From Hydrogenophaga sp. SL48 (GTDB lineage Bacteria > Pseudomonadota > Gammaproteobacteria > Burkholderiales > Burkholderiaceae_C), in NCBI RefSeq assembly GCF_021729865.1, contig NZ_CP063400.1, positions 5,257,001 through 5,321,000 on the forward strand: a stretch of DNA of 64,000 nt, given 5' to 3'. Of this stretch, positions 47,943 to 56,630 are shown piece after piece. Made by a program: the position numbers and the translations under genes. Positions within the stretch are counted from its first letter, which is position 1. The number at the start of each line of letters is the position of its first letter. A model generated the notes under the pieces. The model was not told the DNA's origin and did not search any database. It was given only the letters and a program-made list of their open reading frames with translations.

Positions 47943-48101
47943 ATGCCGAAAAAAGACTTTTCACAGATCGCTTTCGACGTGGTGCAGAGAGCCACGGGAG
48001 AGAGGCCTAAGCAGCAGCCGAAGCCCCAAAAAGAAACCGCGCCCAAGGAGACCAAGGGCGCGGCTCAAGGCGGGCAAACCAAAAAAGCTGCTTCAAAGTA
48101 G
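47943..48101 (+). CDS. Small lysine/glutamine-rich protein
   Basis: A 52-residue open frame starting MPKKDFSQIAFDVVQRATGE and ending in a Pro/Gln/Lys-rich tail (QPKPQKETAP, QTKKAASK). It has a short folded-looking head and a basic disordered tail. It overlaps the 3' end of the P63C gene by 9 bp in convergent orientation. I do not recognise its function. Position at the edge of the accessory island suggests it belongs to that island. Confidence 0.55.
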   Translation: MPKKDFSQIAFDVVQRATGERPKQQPKPQKETAPKETKGAAQGGQTKKAASK

Positions 48102-49112
48102 TGGAAGCGTGTCGCCCTTCTTTGTGAACGCCCTGTTCATGATGGACATGAACGAATCCCATTCGTCAGATGCCCTCATGAACCCTATGACAGCGTACAA
48201 GTGTTGGGCCAAAGCTGGATTCCCAATATCTTCCGTCAGCCATTGATGGTGCTTGGCCTTTCTGCGACCCATCCCGTCTGATGGGTTTTTCCGCTCCAGC
48301 TCTCTCAGCACGCCTGGACCAAGGCGCTCATAAATCAAGTCTTTGATGTAGTAGCTGACAACACCAGGGCGGCGTGATGAACCAGTCCACCGCCATTTCT
48401 TCAGCCTGTAAAGCTCCTGGAAAAATTCATCTGGGAACGCCTTAACCCATGCCGCAAGCTCGGCTCTCAGGAACCGCTCAAGGTAAGCCTGCAAGGCGTC
48501 GCGGGCTCTAACTTGCTGATACCCGGTGGCCTCGTCAACGAGCGCAACAATCCCGGTTTCCGCAAGGCCCCGAACCAGCATGTCTGCCTTCTGCGCGATG
48601 TGTATTTGGCTCGGCAAAAGCAGCTTCTGATCCCTTGCTCTCAAGTACACGTTACATACTTGCGGCAATGCCTCAGCCCTGAATCCATAGCCAGAGCCAC
48701 CTGTTGGAAGCCTAAATTTTACGGGTCTTGTCGACTCGAAAAGTTCTTTTGAAATCAATGGCTTAAGGTTGGATGCGGCCAGAAAAGCGGGTAGGTTGTC
48801 GACCTCATCGCTCGACGCCGCGCCGGTCCCTCCTTTTGCCTTTTTTGATCGCCCAATGGCCGACAGAAAACCCTCCTGCGTTAGAACCCGAGTCCCGTCG
48901 CTCAGCACGTAACAAGGTATCTCGGCTTCAAGGAGCTTAAGAGGGCGATCCAGCGACCCGTATTCAGCCATAGGCAGTGCTGGATCGTCCTGACGAGCCT
49001 TCTTCGCAAGGCCGCCCTTCCTGGCAATTTCACTTCTTCGCTCTGGCGTTAGTTTTTCCGCTCTGGCGACACCGCCTTTTGCTCTACCCACTGGTTTTTC
49101 AGGTTCGATCAT
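48093..49112 (-). CDS. P63C-domain protein (prophage/mobile-element associated)
   Basis: A 339-residue protein. The N terminus is basic (GRAKGGVARAEKLTPERRSE, with KGGLAKKA). The P63C region occupies the second half: RFLRAELAAWVKAFPDEFFQ, ELYRLKKWRWTG, then YYIKDLIYERLGPGVLREL. P63C domains occur in phage and mobile-element proteins, sometimes fused to KilA/Bro-N-type DNA-binding parts; function is unknown. The start codon (48-bp reading TGATC/ATGC region, 49110-49112) lies inside one copy of a 10-bp inverted repeat, suggesting autoregulation. Confidence 0.8.
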   Translation of the reverse strand: MIEPEKPVGRAKGGVARAEKLTPERRSEIARKGGLAKKARQDDPALPMAEYGSLDRPLKLLEAEIPCYVLSDGTRVLTQEGFLSAIGRSKKAKGGTGAASSDEVDNLPAFLAASNLKPLISKELFESTRPVKFRLPTGGSGYGFRAEALPQVCNVYLRARDQKLLLPSQIHIAQKADMLVRGLAETGIVALVDEATGYQQVRARDALQAYLERFLRAELAAWVKAFPDEFFQELYRLKKWRWTGSSRRPGVVSYYIKDLIYERLGPGVLRELERKNPSDGMGRRKAKHHQWLTEDIGNPALAQHLYAVIGFMRASDEWDSFMSIMNRAFTKKGDTLPLL

Positions 49113-49194
49113 GCAAGCACTCCTTCAGAAAAGTGCTTGCATCATGGCATACGCATGCTTAGCATGCAAGCACAAAGTGAAAACGTGCTTGCAT
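49111..49194. promoter_or_regulatory. Four phased ATGCAAGCAC operator-like sites
   Basis: The divergent promoter region of the P63C and transposase genes holds four exact copies of ATGCAAGCAC or its complement, at 49111-49120, 49133-49142, 49164-49173 and 49185-49194. They alternate in orientation, forming two hairpins with 12- and 11-base loops. Start-to-start distances are 22, 31 and 21 bp, close to whole DNA turns. The first copy overlaps the P63C start codon. Confidence 0.7.
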
Positions 49195-49244
49195 AAAGCA
49201 ATGTTACGAAATACAATTCAAACTGACTTATGCGAAAGCAGTCC

Positions 49245-50090
49245 ATGAACAAGCTCTCCATCCAAGACCGCGTTGCCATCCTGAACATCCTCTCCGAAGG
49301 CGCAGGCATCAACGCTGCTTCACGGATCACGGGGAAGAGCAAGAACACGGTGTTGAAGCTGCTGGCCGAAGTGGGGCAGGCCTGCGCTGCGTATCAAGAT
49401 CGCGTCATGGTCAACCTGCCGTGCAAGCGCATCGAATGCGATGAAATCTGGTCCTTCGTCGGCGCCAAGCAAAAGAACGTGCGCGATGACGATGAAGCCC
49501 ATGCCGACTATGGCGATTGCTACACCTTCACCGCCATCGACCCCGACACAAAGCTGATGCCTTGCTGGTTGGTTGGGGTGCGTACCGCACGATGCGCTCA
49601 GGACTTCATGGCCGATCTGGCGCCCCGTCTTGCAAAGCGCGTGCAACTCACCACGGACGGCCTGCAGGTCTACGTCGATGCAGTTGAGAACGCATTCCGT
49701 GGAAATGTGGACTACGGCATGCTGAACAAGTCCTATGCAGGCGAAGCCATGCAGAAGGAGGCAAAGCGCCGCTACAGCCCGGCCACCTTGACCAGCGTGG
49801 AGAAAATCCGCGTGTTCGGCAACCCGGTAGAGGCCGACATCAGCACGTCAATCGTTGAGCGTGCGAACCTGAGCATGCGGATGGGGATGCGCCGCTTCAC
49901 ACGGCTGACCAACGCTTTCAGCAAGAAGCTTGAGAACCATATGCACGCGGTCAGCTTCTACTTCATGGCCTACAACTTCGTGAAGATTCACAAGACCATC
50001 AAGACCACGCCAGCCATGGAAGCCGGTGTGACTGATTTCCTGTGGAGCATGGAAGACATCGTGATGATGTCGGAGACGATGGGGCAATAA
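49245..50090 (+). CDS. DDE transposase (IS1-like family), no visible IS ends
   Basis: A 281-residue transposase-like protein with an N-terminal HTH (VAILNILSEGAGINAASRIT) and a DDE-type catalytic core. The acidic residues are in RIECDEIWSFVGAKQKN, QLTTDGLQVY and STSIVERANLSMRM. The C-terminal segment is RFTRLTNAFSKKLENHMHAV. I start at the ATG at 49245, where the family N terminus (MNKLS) begins; an in-frame ATG at 49230 adds five residues. I see no terminal inverted repeats or target duplication, so it may be a stranded or domesticated copy. Confidence 0.8.
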   Translation: MNKLSIQDRVAILNILSEGAGINAASRITGKSKNTVLKLLAEVGQACAAYQDRVMVNLPCKRIECDEIWSFVGAKQKNVRDDDEAHADYGDCYTFTAIDPDTKLMPCWLVGVRTARCAQDFMADLAPRLAKRVQLTTDGLQVYVDAVENAFRGNVDYGMLNKSYAGEAMQKEAKRRYSPATLTSVEKIRVFGNPVEADISTSIVERANLSMRMGMRRFTRLTNAFSKKLENHMHAVSFYFMAYNFVKIHKTIKTTPAMEAGVTDFLWSMEDIVMMSETMGQ

Positions 50091-50114
50091 AAAAGCCCGC
50101 TGATGCGGGCTTTT
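50091..50114. terminator. Bidirectional terminator between transposase and small-gene pair
   Basis: AAAA-GCCCGC-TGAT-GCGGGC-TTTT: a GC stem with A run and T run on the two sides, able to serve both converging transcripts. It starts immediately after the transposase stop codon. Confidence 0.85.
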
Positions 50115-50129
50115 GGCGACAAAAAAATC

Positions 50130-50297
50130 TCAAGCGTGCTCGGGCAAAGTGGGCACGCAAGGCTCTTCGGCCAGAAGTTTATCTAGCGCAGCATTCACTG
50201 AGCGAATCTCAGAAATCGCTTCTTCGAGCGCCATACTGGTATCGCGAGCATTCTTTGGATGAAGCATCGCGAAGAGATCGAATTTTAGATCTTTCAT
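50130..50297 (-). CDS. Small unknown protein, second gene of island pair
   Basis: A 55-residue protein (MKDLKFDLFAMLHPKNARDT to PTLPEHA). It is mostly helical and acidic, with EEAISEIRSVNAALDKLLAE as a likely amphipathic helix. Start at the ATG at 50297 after AAAGGCGGTGAAC; an in-frame start at 50327 would overlap the upstream gene. I do not recognise it. It lies 22 bp downstream of the 138-residue gene in the same direction. Confidence 0.55.
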   Translation of the reverse strand: MKDLKFDLFAMLHPKNARDTSMALEEAISEIRSVNAALDKLLAEEPCVPTLPEHA

Positions 50298-50319
50298 GTT
50301 CACCGCCTTTCTCTTTCTG

Positions 50320-50736
50320 TTACACAACTGCCTGCTTGGTCAATTTTTCTATAGCCTGGGTGTATCTAGGCTCATCGTTGTTCTTCAACGCATCCGCCAG
50401 ATCCTGCACCCACAAAATCTGCTGCTTTGAGTTTGAAACCAGCCGCTGCTCTGAGTAGTCAAGCACATGATGGATCCCATCCAGCAACGCCTCAATGGCC
50501 TTCAAACTAAGAATGATGTCCTCAATAGAAGGACTGATCTTGTCTGAGAACTTTTCAAAGCCGAACTTGAAATGCACCTTCAGAATCTTGTCGGCTGTCT
50601 GGAAAATTTCTCCCCAGATTACCTCTACTTGACTGGCGACAGAACTCCAAGCCTGCTGTGCTGTGGGATTCATCTCTTGTTCTTGAAGTTCCGCTGTTCT
50701 CGCTTCCACGTCTGTTCCCTTATCTAAAACTGCCAT
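50320..50736 (-). CDS. Unknown helical protein, first gene of island pair
   Basis: A 138-residue, predominantly helical soluble protein (SSVASQVEVIWGEIFQTADK; SIEDIILSLKAIEALLDGIH) ending EKLTKQAVV. There is no signal peptide or membrane segment. Base composition and codon use are less GC-rich than in the flanking chromosome. Start at the ATG at 50736 after GTGGGGAC; ATGs at 50748 and 50766 are alternatives. I do not recognise the family. Forming a two-gene unit with the 55-residue gene, it is an accessory cassette candidate. Confidence 0.58.
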   Translation of the reverse strand: MAVLDKGTDVEARTAELQEQEMNPTAQQAWSSVASQVEVIWGEIFQTADKILKVHFKFGFEKFSDKISPSIEDIILSLKAIEALLDGIHHVLDYSEQRLVSNSKQQILWVQDLADALKNNDEPRYTQAIEKLTKQAVV

Positions 50737-51052
50737 GTCCCCACACATAGAAGGAAGTGCATGCAAAAATTACATCACTAGCACACACCTACGAGCAGCC
50801 TTAGATTGTACTTATAACGAGGATCCTCTGCATAGACTTTAGTGGATACGTATCCACACACTACACGCAGTGGCCGGTATGTCAAGATATATAACGACAG
50901 GCGGAGCGAGGACTTGAGTTCTCGTGCTACTTCCTGGCTTTATGAGGTTGCTGCGCTGCAACATGCTGTACGTGTGCACAGTCTCCTGTAGCGTTCAACT
51001 ACTTTGTAACCACCTCGGTTCAAAGTGAACCATGACCTGGCCGGGTGGCTAC
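50737..51052. other. Non-coding, AT-richer edge of the accessory island
   Basis: No convincing gene is seen. The stretch contains a perfect 16-bp palindrome, GTGGATACGTATCCAC (50842-50857), and a shorter inverted pair GTTGC/GCAAC near 50946. It separates the island's last gene from the rplM promoter. No att-like direct repeat matching the other side of the island was found by eye. Confidence 0.5.
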
Positions 51053-51082
51053 TTGCCACGCCACGCCCAAAAATCGTACAAT
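51053..51082 (+). promoter_or_regulatory. Probable rplM-rpsI promoter
   Basis: TTGCCA (51053-51058), 18-bp spacer, TACAAT (51077-51082): a good sigma-70 match. Transcription from here gives a leader of about 120 bases before rplM. Confidence 0.65.
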
Positions 51083-51207
51083 CAAAGGCTTCGCAGCGAT
51101 TCAGTGGCTCCGCGACGAAGCACCAAATCCCACCTAAGAGTCTTCCATCAGAGAAGAACCGACCGTGGAAAAGAGCCCGCCAAACCACCTCTTTGCAGAG
51201 AAAACTC

Positions 51208-51639
51208 ATGACTACTACGTTCAGCGCCAAACCAGCTGACGTGAAGCACGAGTGGTTTGTGATTGACGCGACCGACAAGGTCCTCGGACGAGTTGCCAGT
51301 GAAGTGGCTCTCCGTTTGCGCGGCAAACACAAGGCCATTTACACGCCTCACGTCGATACCGGTGACTTCATCGTCATCATCAACGCATCCAAGATCCGTG
51401 TCACGGGCACCAAGTCCACCGACAAGATCTACTACCGTCACTCGGGCTACCCCGGCGGTATCTATGCCACCAACTTCCGCGACATGCAGGCCAAGCACCC
51501 CGGCCGCGCGCTCGAGAAGGCCGTCAAGGGCATGCTGCCCAAAGGTCCTCTGGGCTACGCCATGATCAAGAAGCTCAAGGTGTACGGCGGTGCCGAGCAT
51601 CCCCACACCGCCCAACAGCCGCAAGTGCTGGACATCTAA
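51208..51639 (+). CDS. rplM: 50S ribosomal protein L13
   Basis: A 143-residue L13. The N-terminal [20 protein letters not shown] and the C-terminal [20 protein letters not shown] plus [11 protein letters not shown] are diagnostic. The ATG at 51208 matches the family N terminus ([12 protein letters not shown]). It forms the universal rplM-rpsI operon, with rpsI 12 bp downstream. Confidence 0.98.
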   Translation: MTTTFSAKPADVKHEWFVIDATDKVLGRVASEVALRLRGKHKAIYTPHVDTGDFIVIINASKIRVTGTKSTDKIYYRHSGYPGGIYATNFRDMQAKHPGRALEKAVKGMLPKGPLGYAMIKKLKVYGGAEHPHTAQQPQVLDI

Positions 51640-51651
51640 AGGAGCCTCAAG

Positions 51652-52044
51652 ATGATTGGTGAATGGAACAATGGCACCGGCCGTCGCAAATCCAGCGTCG
51701 CCCGCGTGTTTCTGAAAAAAGGCTCCGGCCAGATCGTGGTCAATGGCAAGGACATCCAGGCCTACTTCGGCCGCGAGACCTCCATCATGATCTGCAAGCA
51801 GCCCCTGCTGCTGACCAACCATGCCGAGACCTTCGACGTGATGGTCAACGTGCACGGCGGTGGAGAATCCGGCCAGGCCGGTGCGGTGCGTCATGGCATC
51901 ACCCGCGCCCTGATCGACTACGACGCCACACTCAAGTCCGGTCTGTCGCAAGCTGGCTTCGTGACCCGCGATGCCCGCGAAGTCGAACGTAAAAAGGTCG
52001 GTCTGCGTTCCGCACGCCGCGCCAAGCAGTTCAGCAAGCGCTAA
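51652..52044 (+). CDS. rpsI: 30S ribosomal protein S9
   Basis: A 130-residue S9 with [19 protein letters not shown] near the N terminus and the basic C-terminal tail [15 protein letters not shown] that reaches the ribosomal P site. AAGGAG precedes the ATG. It is followed by a strong terminator. Confidence 0.98.
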   Translation: MIGEWNNGTGRRKSSVARVFLKKGSGQIVVNGKDIQAYFGRETSIMICKQPLLLTNHAETFDVMVNVHGGGESGQAGAVRHGITRALIDYDATLKSGLSQAGFVTRDAREVERKKVGLRSARRAKQFSKR

Positions 52045-52067
52045 CCAGCGCCTGGTCTCTGCCGCAG

Positions 52068-52103
52068 AAACCGCCTTCAAGCCTGGCTTGGGGCGGTTTT
52101 TGT
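52068..52103 (+). terminator. Rho-independent terminator after rpsI
   Basis: A two-part stem, AAACCGCC...CAAGCC-T-GGCTTG...GGCGGTTT, ends in a T-rich tract (TTTTTGTTTT). It lies 23 bp after the rpsI stop. Confidence 0.88.
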
Positions 52104-52139
52104 TTTCTGTGGCCCGTTTCTTGTTAAAGGGGTTGGCAT

Positions 52140-52847
52140 ATGAGGTTGCGCCTGTTGCGCAGAAGAATGACGGTGAGTGCGCCGCGCATGGCGATCCGCA
52201 GTGCCACGCCTTGGCCGCTTCGCTGGTTGCTCGCGGCTGTGGTGCTGGGGTTCTCGGGCGCACTGGCGCTGTGGGCCTTTGAGTTCGGCAAAGAGATTGC
52301 CGGGCTTGAGCGCAACGCCAAACAGGAGCTGGAGCAGTTGCGCAGCGAGGTGCAGGCATTGCGTGCCGACCTGGGCAAGGCACGGTCGGTCGTCAACACG
52401 TCGGAAAGCCTCTTGACCGCAGAGAAGGCCGCGCAGGCGCAGCTGATGTTGCAGATCGGCCAGTTGCAGGCCGACAATCAGTCGCTGCGCAGCGACCTCG
52501 GCTTCTTCGAGCGCCTGATCCCCGCCGCAGGAAGCGATGCGCTGAGCATCCGTGGCTTGCAGATCGAGCGCGTGGCTGAAGCTCAGCTCAGATGGCAAGT
52601 CCTGATGATTCAGGCAGAAAAAAATGCCCCCGATTTCAAAGGACAGCTGGAGGTGAGTTTCACCGGAACGCTGGATGGTCGTCCATGGACGGCATTGCAC
52701 GCGCCTGCCCCCTCACCGGTGCTGATCAAGGGCTCTCTGCGCCAAGAGGGCCTTGTGGACGTTCCGCCGCAGGCCGTGGTAAAAATCGTGACCGCGAAAA
52801 TCTTGCAGGGCGGGGCCGTGAAGGTTCTGCACACCATCAAACTCTGA
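52140..52847 (+). CDS. Membrane-anchored coiled-coil protein (DUF6776-like)
   Basis: A 235-residue protein with an N-terminal transmembrane helix (WLLAAVVLGFSGALALWAF), then a coiled coil (roughly residues 55-120: LERNAKQELEQLRSEVQALR and following), then a C-terminal beta-rich domain. It is conserved next to bactofilin genes in related bacteria and may be a partner of the bactofilin scaffold. AAAGGGG precedes the ATG at 52140. The bactofilin gene begins 30 bp downstream. Confidence 0.72.
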   Translation: MRLRLLRRRMTVSAPRMAIRSATPWPLRWLLAAVVLGFSGALALWAFEFGKEIAGLERNAKQELEQLRSEVQALRADLGKARSVVNTSESLLTAEKAAQAQLMLQIGQLQADNQSLRSDLGFFERLIPAAGSDALSIRGLQIERVAEAQLRWQVLMIQAEKNAPDFKGQLEVSFTGTLDGRPWTALHAPAPSPVLIKGSLRQEGLVDVPPQAVVKIVTAKILQGGAVKVLHTIKL

Positions 52848-52877
52848 CCTCCGTCTCTCCTGAACCACCCCCCCCCC

Positions 52878-53276
52878 ATGTTTGGCAAAAAAAAACAACC
52901 CCCCATCAAAAGCCTGATCGCCCAGGGAACGCGCATTGAAGGCAATGTGGTGTTCCACGATGGACTTCGCGTGGATGGCGAAGTGGTCGGAGACATCCGC
53001 GCGAGCGACGAGCAGCCCAGCATTCTGGTGATCAGCGAGTCGGCCAGTGTGAGTGGCCAGATCCATGCGGATCACGTCATCATCAATGGCACCGTCAAGG
53101 GTCCCGTGTTTGCCTTCGACCTGCTGGAGTTGCAGCCCAAAGCCCGCATCGAAGGGGATGTGTCCTACAAGGCGCTGGAAATGCACCAGGGTGCCACGAT
53201 CTCCGGCCAGCTCAGGCCCATGACCGGCGGCCTCGAAGACAAACCCACACTGAAATTGGCGGCAAACAACGGGTGA
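52878..53276 (+). CDS. Bactofilin (polymer-forming cytoskeletal protein)
   Basis: A 132-residue bactofilin. The short polar N terminus (MFGKKKQPPIKSLIAQGTRI) is followed by the right-handed beta-helix core with repeated hydrophobic strands (IEGNVVFHDGLRVDGEVVGD and similar). Bactofilins form filaments that position cell-wall enzymes. The start codon is preceded by ten C residues and no Shine-Dalgarno sequence, and codons 4-6 contain nine A residues. It is co-oriented with the upstream coiled-coil gene and with erpA. Confidence 0.88.
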   Translation: MFGKKKQPPIKSLIAQGTRIEGNVVFHDGLRVDGEVVGDIRASDEQPSILVISESASVSGQIHADHVIINGTVKGPVFAFDLLELQPKARIEGDVSYKALEMHQGATISGQLRPMTGGLEDKPTLKLAANNG

Positions 53277-53390
53277 GCACAATCCCGAGCGTTTTGCTAT
53301 AGCATTGCATTTCGTCGTGAGTGAAGGGCATTCACGATACCCTTTTCGGACTTGGGTCAAGGCCCGATTCCCCACCATTCAAGGACACGC

Positions 53391-53756
53391 ATGAGCGCCG
53401 TCGCCGACAACATTCAGACCGACATGCCAGCACCGCTGGTCTTCACCGACAGTGCCGCGGCGAAAGTGGCCGAGCTGGTGGCCGAAGAAGGCAATCCCGA
53501 CCTGAAACTGCGCGTGTTTGTGCAAGGGGGCGGGTGCTCGGGGTTCCAGTACGGATTCACGTTTGACGAAGTGGTCAACGAGGACGACACGACGATGACC
53601 AAGAACGGCGTGTCGCTGCTGATCGACGCGATGAGCTACCAGTACCTGGTGGGGGCTGAGATTGACTACAAGGAAGACTTGGAAGGCGCCCAGTTCGTGA
53701 TCAAGAACCCCAACGCCAGCACTACCTGCGGGTGTGGATCGAGCTTCAGCGTCTGA
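53391..53756 (+). CDS. erpA: Iron-sulfur cluster insertion protein ErpA
   Basis: A 121-residue A-type Fe-S carrier. The three ligand cysteines are in [14 protein letters not shown] and [21 protein letters not shown] precedes the ATG at 53391, where the typical N terminus begins. It passes [4Fe-4S]/[2Fe-2S] clusters to apoproteins. It ends before a bidirectional terminator shared with the converging M23 peptidase gene. Confidence 0.96.
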   Translation: MSAVADNIQTDMPAPLVFTDSAAAKVAELVAEEGNPDLKLRVFVQGGGCSGFQYGFTFDEVVNEDDTTMTKNGVSLLIDAMSYQYLVGAEIDYKEDLEGAQFVIKNPNASTTCGCGSSFSV

Positions 53757-53775
53757 GCCCGCTGGGCGGCCGCAA

Positions 53776-53806
53776 ATAAAAAAGGAGCGCATGGCGCTCC
53801 TTTTTT
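53776..53806. terminator. Bidirectional terminator between erpA and M23 peptidase genes
   Basis: AAAAAA-GGAGCGC-ATG-GCGCTCC-TTTTTT: a perfect 7-bp stem (53784-53800) with A and T runs on either side, placed between converging genes. Confidence 0.92.
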
Positions 53807-53829
53807 ATTGCCGCTCGAAAGCGGGGGGG

Positions 53830-55329
53830 TCATTCGGCGCTGGCTTGCAGCACGGTGGCGGCCGCGTTGAGGCTCAGCCGCTGTTGTTGGGCGACGGCTT
53901 CAAAACGGGCGCGGAAGGCCTGGTTGAGAGGGATGTTCTCGCTCTGGCGTGCGATCTCCAGCGGATCCTGGTGCACGCCTTTGACTCGGAACTCGAAATG
54001 CAGGTGCGGACCGGTGGAGGCGCCGGTGGATCCGACGGCACCGACGAAGTCGCCCTGTGACACCTTCTGACCGGTGCGCACGTCAATGCGACTCAGGTGG
54101 GCGAAGAGGGTGGACTGGTTGTCTCTGTGGGTGATCTCGACGACGTTGCCATAACCGCGCTGGACGCCCGCGAACGTCACCACGCCATCGCCGATCGTGC
54201 GCACCGGGGTGCCAGTGGGGGCGGCGTAGTCAATGCCGAGATGGGCCTTCTGCTTGCCCGAGATCGGGTGGAAGCGCATGCCGTAGCCGCTGCTCACGCG
54301 CGAAAACTCGAGGGGCGAACCCAGGAATGACTTGCGCGAGCTCTCCCCGTTGAAGCCGTAAAAGGCACCCTTTTGCCCTGGTTCCTCGAACCACACTGCC
54401 GCGTGCGTGCGTCCGTTGTTGACAAATTCGGCACTCAGCAGGCGGCCGGCACGCATCGTTTCGCCATCGGCTTCGAGGTTTTCGTAGACCACGCTGAAGC
54501 GGTCGCCCTGGCGCAGGTCGCGACGGAAATCGATGTCGCTGGCGAACACTTCCGCCAGTTGCACGGCCACGCTGTCGGGCAGGTTGGCCGCGTCGGTGGC
54601 GGCGAACAGCGAACTGTGGATCACGCCACTGGCCAGGCGGACCTGTGCGGTCAGTTCACCGCTTTCCCGGCTGACCTTGAATCCGTCCGGCCCGTTTTCG
54701 ACCACCATTCGCTGAAACACGCGACCGTCGTCTGGCACCCAGCGTGCGCTCAGGCGATGCAGCGCCTGCTGGTCGTTCGTTTCGACGGTGACCAGTTTGC
54801 CGATCCTGCCTTCGAACAGCTGCCGGGCCTGCGGGTCGCTTTGCAGCAGGGCCACGGCGGCGGGGTCGCGCACATCCAGGCGCTGCAGCAGGCTCTGGGC
54901 GGTGTCGTCGCGGCGCACGGTGTCGCTGCGGTACAGCGTCAATGGAATGGTGGCACCCAGACTCAGGTCTGCGAGTGGACGCAACGGCAGTTCTTCAACG
55001 ACCTCGCGCACCGGCAACAGGGCCGCGTCGGGCGCGAGGGGCGCGATGCCGAAAGCGGTCACACCGGTGCCAAGCAGCAGCGCACCAATACCAGCCATGA
55101 TGCGGCGTGGATGGCGAGCGAGGCTGTCGAGGACCGCTTGAGGGGTGGACCGTGCCAGTTGGGGCAGCTTGTCTGTGCGGGAAGAAGAAATCAAGATCGA
55201 TGTCCGGCAGAAGTGGCGGGGGGCGCCACCCGTCGATAGGGGTGTTCGGGTCGCATCAGCCAGGGCATCGACGTGGGCCACGGCTCGCCCTCTAAAATCC
55301 GGGCTCGCGAAACCCAAAAGTATAGTCAC
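53830..55329 (-). CDS. M23 family metallopeptidase (murein endopeptidase)
   Basis: A membrane-anchored peptidoglycan endopeptidase of the M23/LytM type. A transmembrane helix ([19 protein letters not shown]) lies near residue 78-97 of the longest frame. A periplasmic region with an OapA/SLT-like part follows, then the C-terminal LytM domain with [20 protein letters not shown] and GPHLHFEF, which carry the zinc ligands HxxxD and HxH. The start is unsettled. The outermost ATG (55329) leaves only 31 bp to tyrS, whereas a TTG at 55194 would leave a normal promoter space and a short cytoplasmic tail. Confidence 0.85.
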   Translation of the reverse strand: MTILLGFASPDFRGRAVAHVDALADATRTPLSTGGAPRHFCRTSILISSSRTDKLPQLARSTPQAVLDSLARHPRRIMAGIGALLLGTGVTAFGIAPLAPDAALLPVREVVEELPLRPLADLSLGATIPLTLYRSDTVRRDDTAQSLLQRLDVRDPAAVALLQSDPQARQLFEGRIGKLVTVETNDQQALHRLSARWVPDDGRVFQRMVVENGPDGFKVSRESGELTAQVRLASGVIHSSLFAATDAANLPDSVAVQLAEVFASDIDFRRDLRQGDRFSVVYENLEADGETMRAGRLLSAEFVNNGRTHAAVWFEEPGQKGAFYGFNGESSRKSFLGSPLEFSRVSSGYGMRFHPISGKQKAHLGIDYAAPTGTPVRTIGDGVVTFAGVQRGYGNVVEITHRDNQSTLFAHLSRIDVRTGQKVSQGDFVGAVGSTGASTGPHLHFEFRVKGVHQDPLEIARQSENIPLNQAFRARFEAVAQQQRLSLNAAATVLQASAE

Positions 55330-55360
55330 ATCACCCCGTGATGCATCTGAAAAAACCCTT

Positions 55361-56623
55361 ATGAATCACAGCGAAATCGATACCAAAGGTGTTCAAAAAC
55401 CGCTCGTTGCCGGTGTCGGACTGACGGACGGCGTGCGCGAAGCGCTGGAGGTGACATTGCGGGGGTGTGAGGAGTTGATTCCGCACGACGACTGGGTGAA
55501 AAAGCTCACGCGGTCTGAGCAGACGGGCGTGCCACTGCGCATCAAGCTCGGGCTGGACCCGACCGCGCCCGACATCCACATCGGCCACACGGTGGTGCTC
55601 AACAAGATGCGCCAGCTGCAGGACCTGGGGCACCAGGTGATCTTCCTGATCGGCGACTTCACCAGCCTGATCGGCGACCCTTCCGGGCGGAACAACACAC
55701 GCCCGCCGCTGACCAGCGAGCAGATCAAGGCCAACGCCGAAACCTACTACAGGCAGGCCAGCCTGGTGCTGGACCCGGCCAAGACCGAGATCCGTTACAA
55801 CAGTGAGTGGTCGCTTCCATTGGGTTCGATGGGCATGATCCAGCTGGCGGCCAAGTACACCGTGGCACGCATGATGGAGCGCAACGATTTCCACGACCGT
55901 TTCAAGGCCGGCACGCCGATCAGCGTGCACGAGTTCCTGTACCCGCTGATGCAGGGCTACGACTCGGTGGCCTTGAAGAGCGACCTGGAGCTCGGTGGCA
56001 CGGACCAGAAGTTCAACCTGCTGATGGGGCGCCACCTGCAGCAGGAGTACGGCCAGGAGCCCCAGTGCATCCTGACGATGCCGCTGCTCGAAGGCCTGGA
56101 CGGCATCGACAAGATGTCCAAGAGCAAGAACAACTACATCGGCATCACCGAAGAGGCGAACAGCATGTTCGCCAAGGTGCTGTCAATCAGCGACACGCTG
56201 ATGTGGCGCTGGTTCACGCTGCTGTCGTTCAAGTCGCTGGCCGAGATCGAAGCGCTCAAAAAAGAGGTCGAAGGCGGGCGCAACCCGAAGGACGCGAAGG
56301 TGATGCTGGCCAAGGAGATCACCACGCGGTTCCACAGCGCGGCCGCCGCTGACTCGGCCGAGCAGGATTTCGTCAACCGCAGCAAGGGCGGTGTGCCGGA
56401 TCAGATTCCCGAGGTGACGCTGTCGGGGGCGCCCATGGGCATCGCTGCGCTGCTCAATGCGGCGGGCCTGGTGGCGTCCAACGGCGAGGGCAACCGGTTG
56501 ATCGACGGCGGCGGTGTGCGCATCGACTCTTCGGTGGTCAGCGACAAGGGGCTGAAGCTGGGTGCCGGGGTGTATGTGGTGCAGGTTGGCAAGCGGAAGT
56601 TTGCTCGGGTCACGCTTTCATAA
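55361..56623 (+). CDS. tyrS: Tyrosyl-tRNA synthetase
   Basis: A 420-residue class I aminoacyl-tRNA synthetase. The HIGH motif is in [15 protein letters not shown] and the KMSKS motif in [17 protein letters not shown]-terminal S4-like RNA-binding domain follows ([20 protein letters not shown]). The length and KMSKS type match the TyrZ-like/TyrS form of Betaproteobacteria. The ATG at 55361 begins the ORF's conserved part. It is divergent from the M23 peptidase gene. Confidence 0.95.
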   Translation: MNHSEIDTKGVQKPLVAGVGLTDGVREALEVTLRGCEELIPHDDWVKKLTRSEQTGVPLRIKLGLDPTAPDIHIGHTVVLNKMRQLQDLGHQVIFLIGDFTSLIGDPSGRNNTRPPLTSEQIKANAETYYRQASLVLDPAKTEIRYNSEWSLPLGSMGMIQLAAKYTVARMMERNDFHDRFKAGTPISVHEFLYPLMQGYDSVALKSDLELGGTDQKFNLLMGRHLQQEYGQEPQCILTMPLLEGLDGIDKMSKSKNNYIGITEEANSMFAKVLSISDTLMWRWFTLLSFKSLAEIEALKKEVEGGRNPKDAKVMLAKEITTRFHSAAAADSAEQDFVNRSKGGVPDQIPEVTLSGAPMGIAALLNAAGLVASNGEGNRLIDGGGVRIDSSVVSDKGLKLGAGVYVVQVGKRKFARVTLS

Positions 56624-56630
56624 ACCTGCA

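Noticed and set aside
48513..48752. 79-codon plus-strand frame within the P63C gene
   Set aside because: Antisense to a well-supported P63C-domain gene, with no ribosome site or recognisable motif.
50940..51207. Possible tRNA as integration target for the island
   Set aside because: No cloverleaf with T-arm GGTTCRA and acceptor pairing could be assembled by eye; GGTTCAAA near 51018 lacks matching stems.
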